The notes beneath the pieces were generated by a model, which had not been told where the DNA came from, searched no databases, and worked only from the letters and a program-made list of their open reading frames with translations. Position numbers and translations under genes: made by a program. 64,000 nucleotides of DNA from Gemmatimonadaceae bacterium (GTDB lineage: Bacteria > Gemmatimonadota > Gemmatimonadetes > Gemmatimonadales > Gemmatimonadaceae), in NCBI GenBank assembly GCA_025450035.1, contig JANWIF010000147.1, positions 1 through 64,000 of the forward strand, written 5' to 3'. This document shows, piece by piece, positions 54,483 through 62,686 of this stretch. How positions within the stretch are numbered: the stretch's first letter is position 1; every line of letters starts with the position of its first letter.

Positions 54483-55769
54483 TCACGCCGCGCCGTCGGG
54501 CGACGAGATCAGGCGCAGCGCACGCCACCGCGCACCGGCGCGCTCGCCCAACGCGGCGACGCCCATTCCCACGGCGGCTCCCGCTGCCACGCCGAACCAA
54601 TCTGACCACGATGCGGCCGTACCATGTAGCACTAGCGGCGAAGCCACCAGCCCAAGGACCACTGCGCCGCACAGGATGGCGAACCTCTCATCACGCCGCC
54701 CCGAACGACTGCTCCAGTACACCAAGGGAAAGAACAACCCGCCCAACCAAAGCATCGAGAGAAACGGCGTTTCGGCGCCGAAGGCGTATCCCCAGGGGAT
54801 AAAGAAACTCCAGCCGAGCCCAGGACTCAACGGCACTCGCCGCTCGCGTACTCCGTGCACATCGCTGGCTTGCACCACGAGCGATCCCGCGACAACGCCG
54901 CCGGCCACCCGCACGGTATCCCGACGCTCGACCCCAACTGGCGCGGCAACCGGAAACACATCGTCGAGTTCGATGACCGGGTCACGCAGCAGGGAGCGTC
55001 CAGCGTTAGTGCGCATCGAGAACTGCAACGCACGCCCCCGTTGTCCAAGTAGAAAAATCTGCGTCTTTTGCCAGTCATAGATACCAAGAATTGGTGCCAC
55101 CCGCTGAGTGGGCGATCCGGGAATCACCGAGGCGCGAACGAGTACGCTGTCCGACACCAATCGATGGCGGAAGGTGCTGTCGCTTCCAAACGCGCCGGGC
55201 GGAAACGGAAAGCCTGCGGCATTCGCGTTCAGCACCGTCCCCGAAAAACGATCGAAGTGCAGCAGCTCGGGCTCCCACTGCCCCCACATCGTCGTCGGCG
55301 GAAGGGCTCTCTGCAGTCCCCACACCGACGCTGCGAGAACTCCCACCCAGATCACGGCACCGCCCCACATCAGCCGACGCGCTTGTCTCGCGGTAGGCAG
55401 CACCCACAGCCTCCATGAGTCAGCCAACGACACGCCGAGCGCGCCGCCCAACGTGTTGGTGATCACGTCGCCCAGGCTCGAATCGCGGCCCGCAATGATG
55501 TGCATCTGCAGGAGCTCGACGGTGATCGTCGTGCACGCCGCGATCACGATGGCGCGCCGCCGCCCGAATCCGGCCAACCGCATGCCGAGACCGAACGGGA
55601 CGAACAAAATCACGTTGAGCAGGATATCTTGCACCGCTGCATCGCCGCAGAGAATGCAAAGGCTCGGCGTATACGTTGACGGCCCGGGTTGTGGGGTCAG
55701 CGTCATGCTCGCGATGAACGCGAAGCCCAACAAGGCGACAATTCGTCCGGTAGCGCGTTGTGGTGTCAA
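54483..55769 (-). CDS. VanZ-family membrane protein
   Basis: LCILCGDAAVQDILLNVILFVPFGLGMRLAGFGRRRAIVIAACTTITVELLQMHIIAGRDSSLGDVITNTLGGALG. Confidence 0.92.
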   Translation of the reverse strand: MTPQRATGRIVALLGFAFIASMTLTPQPGPSTYTPSLCILCGDAAVQDILLNVILFVPFGLGMRLAGFGRRRAIVIAACTTITVELLQMHIIAGRDSSLGDVITNTLGGALGVSLADSWRLWVLPTARQARRLMWGGAVIWVGVLAASVWGLQRALPPTTMWGQWEPELLHFDRFSGTVLNANAAGFPFPPGAFGSDSTFRHRLVSDSVLVRASVIPGSPTQRVAPILGIYDWQKTQIFLLGQRGRALQFSMRTNAGRSLLRDPVIELDDVFPVAAPVGVERRDTVRVAGGVVAGSLVVQASDVHGVRERRVPLSPGLGWSFFIPWGYAFGAETPFLSMLWLGGLFFPLVYWSSRSGRRDERFAILCGAVVLGLVASPLVLHGTAASWSDWFGVAAGAAVGMGVAALGERAGARWRALRLISSPDGAA

Positions 55770-55917
55770 TGCAACATCTCGTGTGGTTGGTCGGTAGCGC
55801 GCCGAACTGTTCGACGGACTGCTCGCGTGGCGTCTCAGAGTGGCACCCTACCTGCAGCAGCGCAGCGCTTGCGTGGCTGCGCTGCAGACGCGTTTTCGTC
55901 GTTCGTATCTCACGACC

Positions 55918-56814
55918 ATGACTTCTGTGCGCGCTCCGGTGGAACATATCTTTACGGTAGACGTGGAGGAGTATTTTCACGTCGGCGCGTTCGAAAGCGT
56001 TGTCTCCCGCAAGGATTGGAGCAGTTATCCCAGCCGCATCGACGGCAGCATTGACCTGCTCCTCGACCTGCTCGCTCGACACGGGGCGACTGGCACGTTC
56101 TTCACGCTCGGCTGGGTGGCCGATCACCATCCGCGCGTGGTGCGGCGTATCGCACAGGCGGGTCACGAAATCGCGTCTCACGGATACTGGCACCGGCGGG
56201 TCGATTCGCTCGCGCCGGAGGAATTTCGGCAGGATCTCCGTGCGTCCAAAGCGGTGCTCGAAGATGTGTGCGGGGCTCGCGTTTCGGGGTTTCGTGCGCC
56301 GAACTTCTCCATTCGTCCTGGGTGCGAGTGGGCGTTTGACGTCTTACTCGAGGAAGGATTCCACTACGATTCGAGCCTGTTTCCCATCCGTCGTCCGGGC
56401 TACGGCTATCGGGCCGCGCCAGTGGTGCCGCACATTATACGCCGCGCGTCGGGCGCGCTCTGCGAACTACCGCTGGCCACGACAGGGTGGCACGGAGCAC
56501 GCATTCCAGCAGCCGGTGGAGCGTATCTTCGTCACTTTCCCTTCAGCATCATCCGCCGCTGCCTCCGTGAGCACACCGATTCTGGAATTCCCGCCACGTT
56601 CTACTTGCATCCGTGGGAACTGGATCCGGACCAACCCCGGCTCCCCGTGGGATGGGTTACGAGAGCACGACACTACGGCGGACTCGCACGCACGCGTCCG
56701 CGCCTGGAACAGCTGCTCGCCGAGTTCCGCTTCACGTCGGCCGCGCGATGTCTGAAACTACCGAGCCCGGCCCCCCGAACGCTGAGCGCGAGGGTCTCGA
56801 ACGCGGACGACTGA
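55918..56814 (+). CDS. Polysaccharide deacetylase with DUF3473-type C-terminus
   Basis: IFTVDVEEYFHVGAF ... GTFFTLGWVADHHPRVVRRIAQAGHEIASHGYWHRRV ... FYLHPWELDPDQPRLP. Confidence 0.95.
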   Translation: MTSVRAPVEHIFTVDVEEYFHVGAFESVVSRKDWSSYPSRIDGSIDLLLDLLARHGATGTFFTLGWVADHHPRVVRRIAQAGHEIASHGYWHRRVDSLAPEEFRQDLRASKAVLEDVCGARVSGFRAPNFSIRPGCEWAFDVLLEEGFHYDSSLFPIRRPGYGYRAAPVVPHIIRRASGALCELPLATTGWHGARIPAAGGAYLRHFPFSIIRRCLREHTDSGIPATFYLHPWELDPDQPRLPVGWVTRARHYGGLARTRPRLEQLLAEFRFTSAARCLKLPSPAPRTLSARVSNADD

Positions 56815-57836
56815 GTGCGCATGTCGCTCCGTTCACGGGCACGCCGGCCGAGTGGGACGGCTTCGTGCGCACTGCGCTGGGTTGGACACATTTCCATCTG
56901 CATGGGTGGAAGACCGTAATCGAGCGCGCCATGGGACACGAGTGCATTTATCTCGCGGCTCGCGACGACGCCGGACGCCTTAGCGGTATACTGCCACTGG
57001 TGCGAGTCCGGAGCCGCGTGTTCGGACATTACCTAGTGTCGATGCCCTTTCTCAACTACGGCGGCCCGTTAGGCGATGACGATGCTGTGCGCGCCCTGGC
57101 CGGCGCGGCGGATCGGATCGCGCAGCATGACCACGTGACACTGCTCGAGTTGCGCAGCCGGCGCGCGCTGCCGCTGTCCTTGCCGGTGTCGCATCGCAAG
57201 ATCACGGTGCTTCTCGACCTGCCGTCCACCGCGCCAGAGTTGTGGAGCCGACTTCCGGCCAAGGTGCGCAGCCAGGTGCGGCGTCCACAGAAAGATGGCG
57301 TAACAGTGCTGTTTGGCGCCGACCAGGTCGCGCCGTTCTTCACTGTGTTTGCACGTCACATGCGCGAGCTTGGCACTCCCACTCAGCCGCGCCGCCTGTT
57401 CGACATTATCTCAGAAGTTTTCGGCGATGATGTGTGGTTCGGCTGCGCCTACTTGAGCACGCATCCCGTTGCCGCCGGGTGCGCGTTTCGCTGGGGCGGC
57501 GAGGTCGAAATGACCTGGGCGTCCTCGCTCGCCTCACACAATCGCGTCGCGCCCAACATGATGCTCTATTGGAGCTTCATGGAGCGGGCGATCGATGCCG
57601 GACTCAGCACGTTCAATTTCGGGCGCTGTACCCCGGAGTCGGGGACTCATCGGTTTAAGCGACAGTGGGGCACGCGCGATGAGATCTTGTGGTGGTACGG
57701 TCGCGCAGCGCGCGAGGGCGCTAAGACGCCTTCGCCAGATGATCCAGGCTATGCGTGGGGTCCACGTCTCTGGAAGCGGCTTCCGACGCGCGTCGCCACG
57801 GCCCTCGGCCCGCGCATCGCCCGATTCATCCCGTGA
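56748..57836 (+). CDS. FemAB-like GNAT-fold transferase of exopolysaccharide loci
   Basis: WDGFVRTALGWTHFHLHGWKTVIERAMGHECIYLAARD ... NFGRCTPESGTHRFKRQWG. Confidence 0.92.
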   Translation: MSETTEPGPPNAEREGLERGRLSAHVAPFTGTPAEWDGFVRTALGWTHFHLHGWKTVIERAMGHECIYLAARDDAGRLSGILPLVRVRSRVFGHYLVSMPFLNYGGPLGDDDAVRALAGAADRIAQHDHVTLLELRSRRALPLSLPVSHRKITVLLDLPSTAPELWSRLPAKVRSQVRRPQKDGVTVLFGADQVAPFFTVFARHMRELGTPTQPRRLFDIISEVFGDDVWFGCAYLSTHPVAAGCAFRWGGEVEMTWASSLASHNRVAPNMMLYWSFMERAIDAGLSTFNFGRCTPESGTHRFKRQWGTRDEILWWYGRAAREGAKTPSPDDPGYAWGPRLWKRLPTRVATALGPRIARFIP

Positions 57837-57838
57837 GC

Positions 57839-59041
57839 ATGCGCCGGCAGTTACCCGTCTCCTCGCCGCTCGCGTTCTCATCGCTCGCGGCAGCGCTCTG
57901 GCCCGCTGTCTCGCGCGATGCCGGCGGGTTGCTCGACGTTGCCGCGGCGCTGCGCGAGTCGTATCACGCCGCACGTGTCGCACTGACTGACAGCGGCACA
58001 TCAGCACTCGTGCTCGCGCTCCGGCTCGCGGTCGGGGAAGGAGGCACCGTGGCGTTCCCCGGATACGCCTGTGTCGATCTCGCCGCCGCCGCGCGCTTCG
58101 CGCGGGTGCGCGTGAGACTGTACGACATCGATCCGCGTACGCTCACCCCCGATCTGGACTCGCTCACCGGCGCGGTCGGCCGTGGTGTGCGAGCCATCGT
58201 CGTTGCTCCTTTGTATGGGTTCCCGCCCGACCTTCCGGCCGTGGAGGAGATTGCCACGCGGTTCGGCGTTCCAGTCATCGAGGACGCGGCACAGGGGGGC
58301 GGGGGCGCACTGCACGGCAGACCGTTAGGCTCGTTTGGAGCGCTCTCCGTGCTGAGCTTCGGGCGTGGCAAAGGAATCACCGGCGGCCACGGCGGCGCGC
58401 TCCTCGGACACGATCCCGCGTTCGACGACGCGTTCGCGGGCGAAATGGCTGCCCTTGGCGCGCCGGCGCGCGGGTGGACGGACCTTGGCGCCGTTGGGGC
58501 GCAATGGGTGTTGGGACGGCCCGCCCTCTATGCGATCCCGTCAGCGATCCCCGGCTTACGGTTAGGCGAGATGGTCTATCATCCTGCGCACACACCACGT
58601 TCACTCTCCGCGGCGGCGGCGGCGCTGGTCGCCCGAGCCCTGCGCGCGGCGCCGGCTGAGGTGGCCACTCGCCGCCGCAATGCCGCCGCGCTCACCATAG
58701 CGGCCGACGAAGGAGGGGACGTGGAATCGATCGCTCTCCTGCCCGGCGCCGTGAGTGGCATGCTGCGCTTTCCCGTGCGCGACACAGGCGCGCGTCCGCA
58801 ACGCCCCGAGCTCGGCGTGCTCCGGGGGTATCCGCAAACGCTTCACGAGCAATCGGCGCTGCGCGACTGCCTCCAAGCCGGTGAGCCCGCTACACCCGGA
58901 GCCGCTGAACTTCGCCGCACGCTTTTCACGCTGCCCACGCACAGCCGGGTTACGCGGCACGATCTCGAGATGATGATCGAGTGGCTGCGCGTACCGATGA
59001 CCGTGCTGGCTCCAGTGCTCGCCACGGCGCGTCGGGCATGA
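57839..59041 (+). CDS. DegT/DnrJ/EryC1-family PLP aminotransferase
   Basis: ALTDSGTSALVLALRLAVGEGGTVAFPGYACVDLAAAARFA ... VPVIEDAAQGGGGALHGRPLGSFGALSVLSFGRGKGITGGHGG. Confidence 0.92.
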   Translation: MRRQLPVSSPLAFSSLAAALWPAVSRDAGGLLDVAAALRESYHAARVALTDSGTSALVLALRLAVGEGGTVAFPGYACVDLAAAARFARVRVRLYDIDPRTLTPDLDSLTGAVGRGVRAIVVAPLYGFPPDLPAVEEIATRFGVPVIEDAAQGGGGALHGRPLGSFGALSVLSFGRGKGITGGHGGALLGHDPAFDDAFAGEMAALGAPARGWTDLGAVGAQWVLGRPALYAIPSAIPGLRLGEMVYHPAHTPRSLSAAAAALVARALRAAPAEVATRRRNAAALTIAADEGGDVESIALLPGAVSGMLRFPVRDTGARPQRPELGVLRGYPQTLHEQSALRDCLQAGEPATPGAAELRRTLFTLPTHSRVTRHDLEMMIEWLRVPMTVLAPVLATARRA

Positions 59042-60333
59042 CGACGTTCGAGACGCCCGCTCGGTCGCCGGACCTGCTCGGTCCAGCCGTCGGCGAGTAT
59101 AGCGCCCCTCTCGCCGCACACCGGCTGAGCGTGATCTATCTGTCGGATGCGGACTATCCGTGGGATGTGCGTACGGAGAAGATCTGCGCCACGCTCACGA
59201 GCGCCGGACACGACGTGCACATCGTGGCCCGCAACCGCGCGTGGAGTGTCACCACGGAGCGCCTTCCCGAAGGCACTGTGCATCGGATGAAGCCCTGGCG
59301 TTGGATCGGGCAGCGCGCCGACGAGCTCCTGGGGTTCCCGGCGTTCTTCAGTCCTCGCTGGCGGCGGGTGCTCGACGAGACGGTTCTCCGCGTACACGCG
59401 GACGTGATCGTCGCTCGTGACCTTCCGCTGGCGCCAACCGCGATCTCCATTGGCCAGCGCCGGCACGTGCCGGTAGTACTCGACATCGCCGAGAACTATC
59501 CGGCGATGATGCAGATGATCTTCAACGCAGGCCGACAGAAGCTTGTGGACTATGTCGTGCGCAACCCTGCCGCCGTCGTGGCGGTCGAGCGATACAGTCT
59601 CCTCCGCGCGGACCGCGTCCTCGTCGTGATCGAAGAAATGGCTGACCGGTTGGCGACGTTCCGCGTGCCGCGCGAGCGGATTGACCTTGTCTCCAATACG
59701 CCGCCGCGGTCGCGCGCCGAGCACGCAGTCGAGCGGCCACACAAGCCCGCAGACGAACCAATCACTCTCGTCTATCTGGGCTTGCTTGAGGTGCCACGCG
59801 GACTCATGGAGCTCATCGATGCGGTGGCTCTCCTGCGCGACGACGGCGTGCCGGTGCGGTGCGTCGTGGTCGGCAAGGGACGCGATGCCGCGCTGTTCCA
59901 CGAGCGCGCCCGCAGTCTCGCGTTGGGACCCGATCACGTGTCCTTCCTCGGGTACGTGGATCGAGAAACAGCGATGGCCGCTGTTCGCGACGCGGATGTC
60001 GGGATGCTCACGCACCATCTCAACGATGCATGGAACACGACGATTCCCAATAAACTTTTCGACTACATGGCCGAAGCTCTGCCCGTCATCACATCGAGCG
60101 TGGCGCCGTTCGCTCGCATCGTTCGTGAAACCGGAGCCGGCGAGGTATTCGACGCGGGAGACGCTCGCTCGCTCGCCGGCGCCGTGCGGCGGTTGCGCAG
60201 CGACGCCGCGCGCCGCGCATGCGGAGCCGCCGGTCGTCGCGCTGTACTCGAGCGCTACCATTGGGAACGCGACGCCGTTGTGCTGCTCCGTGCGCTCGAG
60301 CTGACCGCTCGATCAGCAACGCGCGCGCGTTGA
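59038..60333 (+). CDS. Glycosyltransferase family 4
   Basis: SDADYPWDVRTEKICATLTSAGHDVHIVARN ... PNKLFDYMAEALPVITSSVAPFARIVRETGAGEVFDAGDARSLA. Confidence 0.92.
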   Translation: MTTFETPARSPDLLGPAVGEYSAPLAAHRLSVIYLSDADYPWDVRTEKICATLTSAGHDVHIVARNRAWSVTTERLPEGTVHRMKPWRWIGQRADELLGFPAFFSPRWRRVLDETVLRVHADVIVARDLPLAPTAISIGQRRHVPVVLDIAENYPAMMQMIFNAGRQKLVDYVVRNPAAVVAVERYSLLRADRVLVVIEEMADRLATFRVPRERIDLVSNTPPRSRAEHAVERPHKPADEPITLVYLGLLEVPRGLMELIDAVALLRDDGVPVRCVVVGKGRDAALFHERARSLALGPDHVSFLGYVDRETAMAAVRDADVGMLTHHLNDAWNTTIPNKLFDYMAEALPVITSSVAPFARIVRETGAGEVFDAGDARSLAGAVRRLRSDAARRACGAAGRRAVLERYHWERDAVVLLRALELTARSATRAR

Positions 60334-60401
60334 TGCAGTTCGTTGCAACGATCAGGCGATTGGACCGACGCATGCGTTAGGATTCTCACAGCATAGGCCG
60401 C

Positions 60402-60417
60402 CGCATGACGTCATGCG
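60402..60417. promoter_or_regulatory. 16-bp perfect palindrome upstream of the Big2-glycosidase-like lipoprotein gene
   Basis: CGCATGACGTCATGCG. Confidence 0.4.
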
Positions 60418-60423
60418 CGCCCT

Positions 60424-62430
60424 ATGGAAACGACGCTCTGTACTGACTCGTCCCGGATACGCACCCGACATTCCGGAGGAGCAGTGAGCATCGCGCATCA
60501 TCGATTCATCCGCGCTGGCGCGCTGATGACCATCGTCGTCATTCTCGCGTCGTGTGTGGAGAGCTCGGCGCTCACCGATCTTCCCGAGAATCCGGTGTCA
60601 CCGGTGAAATGGGTGCTGATCGATCCGGCGAGCGCGCAGATCGCGCCGGGCAAGAACGTTGCGCTCCAAGTGGAGCTGCAAGACGGTGCTGGCCGCGATC
60701 TGAACGGACAGCCGGTCGCCTGGAGTAGTTCAGACAGCAACGTGGCAACGGTCGACAGCACCGGACTCGTGACCGCGAAGAAAACGGGCTCCGCCAACAT
60801 CATTGCCGCCTCGGGTCAGACCTCCGCGTACGCCGTGGTGAGCGTCTCCACTGCGCCGCCACCTACGTTGTTTGTGTCGCTCACTCCTGCCACGGTTACC
60901 ATACCCGTGCAAGGCGCGGCGCAGATTTTCGCGACCGTCAAGGACGCATCGGGCAACGTGGTGACCAACACGAAGATCACGTGGGCCACGAGCAATGCAT
61001 CGGTGGTCACGGTAGACGCGTCGGGTGAGATCGCAGGCGGGAATCCGGGAACGGCGGTAATCAGGGCTACCGCAGGAACGGGAACTTCCAGCGCGACCGT
61101 CAACGTGACCAACGTCGCGACGCCACCAACGTCTCCGCCGCCGCCGCCGCCGCCGCCTCCCCCGACACAGCTCGTGTCGCTGTTCGACGACTATAGTGCC
61201 GTCTCACCGCATTGGCGCCACATCCGCACGATGATGACGGACTTCTACTACAACTGGACCGCGACCGAGCGTGCGTGGGCCGGCGCGCACTATGATCTCG
61301 CCATGTCGGGCGACGGATCTGCTTGGCTCGCCGCCAATTCGATGGTCAGACACTTGCCATACGCAATTGAATGGGAGACCGAGATCGACGACGGCAATCC
61401 TGGCATCTCCGTACAGGTCTACGTCGACATGCAAGCGTGGTATGCGGCGCACTCGCAGTACCGTATCGAGACAGCCTTTCTCCACGCAGCAGGTGAGCCG
61501 GCGGACTCCGCGCACCGGTTGGTGAACTACTCATGGGGAACGAACAAGTGGGTGTTCAACCCCGCAGACCCTGGATTGCGCGCTTACCAGGTGGATCGCT
61601 TTACTCGTCTTGCGAACGGTCACGGCGGCGTTTTTCTCGACACGGAGAATTCGAGCGCGCTCATGTCGGTGGTCACGCTATCCAGCGAGTACCCGGTCGC
61701 GGATGCGTTCAAGAGCCCACACACCTCCCTGTTGGCGGCGATCAAGACCGCACTCGGCAACAAGCTGCTCATGATCAACACCGCGCAGTACACCACCGAC
61801 TTCGATTTGGCGAACGCAAAGGCGGCCGGCGCAGTACATCTCGAGAAGATGAATAGCCCGCTCTTTTCCGAGAGTTATCTGCGGTGGCAATGGTGCGAGA
61901 CGCTCATGGCTAACGGTGTCTTCGTTGACCTCGTAAGTAGTCTGTCGAGTGGAGAGGATGCATCGCTATCGACGGTGCCACCGGGGAACTCGGCGACCAC
62001 CGCACAGCGCATGAAGTTGTGGGAGCTGGCGAGCTACTACATGGTCGTCCCACAGACACCCGACCTTATCGCGCTGCAGCTCGAGAACATGTGGAATCTG
62101 CCGTATTCATCCATTTGGACCCGGGCGCAGGAAGCGGACATTGGGCATCCGACCGGCACACGCACTATTCTCTCGCGCGGCACGGACCCGCTCGGCCAGG
62201 GGTACACCATTTACACGCGAGACTTCGATCGGGCGCTCGTCGTGCTGCGTCACCAGAGCGGGTGGGGCACCCAGATTTATACGAACGCCAGCGCGATCAG
62301 CATCCCCCTCCCTGCCGGCGAGACCTGGCTGCCTCTGCACGCCGACGGCACAGTCGGCTCCGCGGTGACGAGCATTTTGCTTCGAAACTCCGAGGCGGCG
62401 ATTCTCATCAAGAAAAGCAAAGTTCAGTGA
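60424..62430 (+). CDS. Lipoprotein with BIG2-like Ig domains, Pro-rich linker and C-terminal glycosidase-like domain
   Basis: Lipobox ILASC; Big2 pattern AWSSSDSNVATVDSTGLVTAKKTGSANIIA; PPPPPPPPPP linker; C-terminus aligns with the 50.9-52.4 kb protein. Confidence 0.85.
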   Translation: METTLCTDSSRIRTRHSGGAVSIAHHRFIRAGALMTIVVILASCVESSALTDLPENPVSPVKWVLIDPASAQIAPGKNVALQVELQDGAGRDLNGQPVAWSSSDSNVATVDSTGLVTAKKTGSANIIAASGQTSAYAVVSVSTAPPPTLFVSLTPATVTIPVQGAAQIFATVKDASGNVVTNTKITWATSNASVVTVDASGEIAGGNPGTAVIRATAGTGTSSATVNVTNVATPPTSPPPPPPPPPPTQLVSLFDDYSAVSPHWRHIRTMMTDFYYNWTATERAWAGAHYDLAMSGDGSAWLAANSMVRHLPYAIEWETEIDDGNPGISVQVYVDMQAWYAAHSQYRIETAFLHAAGEPADSAHRLVNYSWGTNKWVFNPADPGLRAYQVDRFTRLANGHGGVFLDTENSSALMSVVTLSSEYPVADAFKSPHTSLLAAIKTALGNKLLMINTAQYTTDFDLANAKAAGAVHLEKMNSPLFSESYLRWQWCETLMANGVFVDLVSSLSSGEDASLSTVPPGNSATTAQRMKLWELASYYMVVPQTPDLIALQLENMWNLPYSSIWTRAQEADIGHPTGTRTILSRGTDPLGQGYTIYTRDFDRALVVLRHQSGWGTQIYTNASAISIPLPAGETWLPLHADGTVGSAVTSILLRNSEAAILIKKSKVQ

Positions 62431-62686
62431 CCGGCCCAGCCGCCGCCGGTCCGCGGCCATCGCCCACGTAGGCGCTGCTTAGGGCCACCCCTCTAGAGGC
62501 GGCAGCGCTTGGAGGCGCAGCCCTGACTAGACTAGGCGGCTTGGTCGGCGAGATGTGGTGCCGGAGCCACACCAGGTCTCGATTTCTTCGCCACGAGGCT
62601 ATCCTTAGCCTTGGCATTGTATTGGCAGCAGGAGCTGGCGACTGGGGCGCGCGCCACTGCCGCGCCTCTGGACCCAAGCGACAGCC

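Noticed and set aside
923-58567. TTAGGC as a telomere-like repeat
   Set aside because: TTAGGC is the nematode telomere unit, but here copies are dispersed singly and mostly inside bacterial genes, never in tandem.
58843-60261. 472-aa - strand ORF opposite the DegT and GT4 genes
   Set aside because: Spans two well-supported + strand genes; antisense artefact of high-GC codon usage.
62441-62686. Gap before the O-antigen ligase gene as an ncRNA or terminator
   Set aside because: CTAG-containing GC-rich sequence, but no clear hairpin with T tract or recognisable RNA motif.
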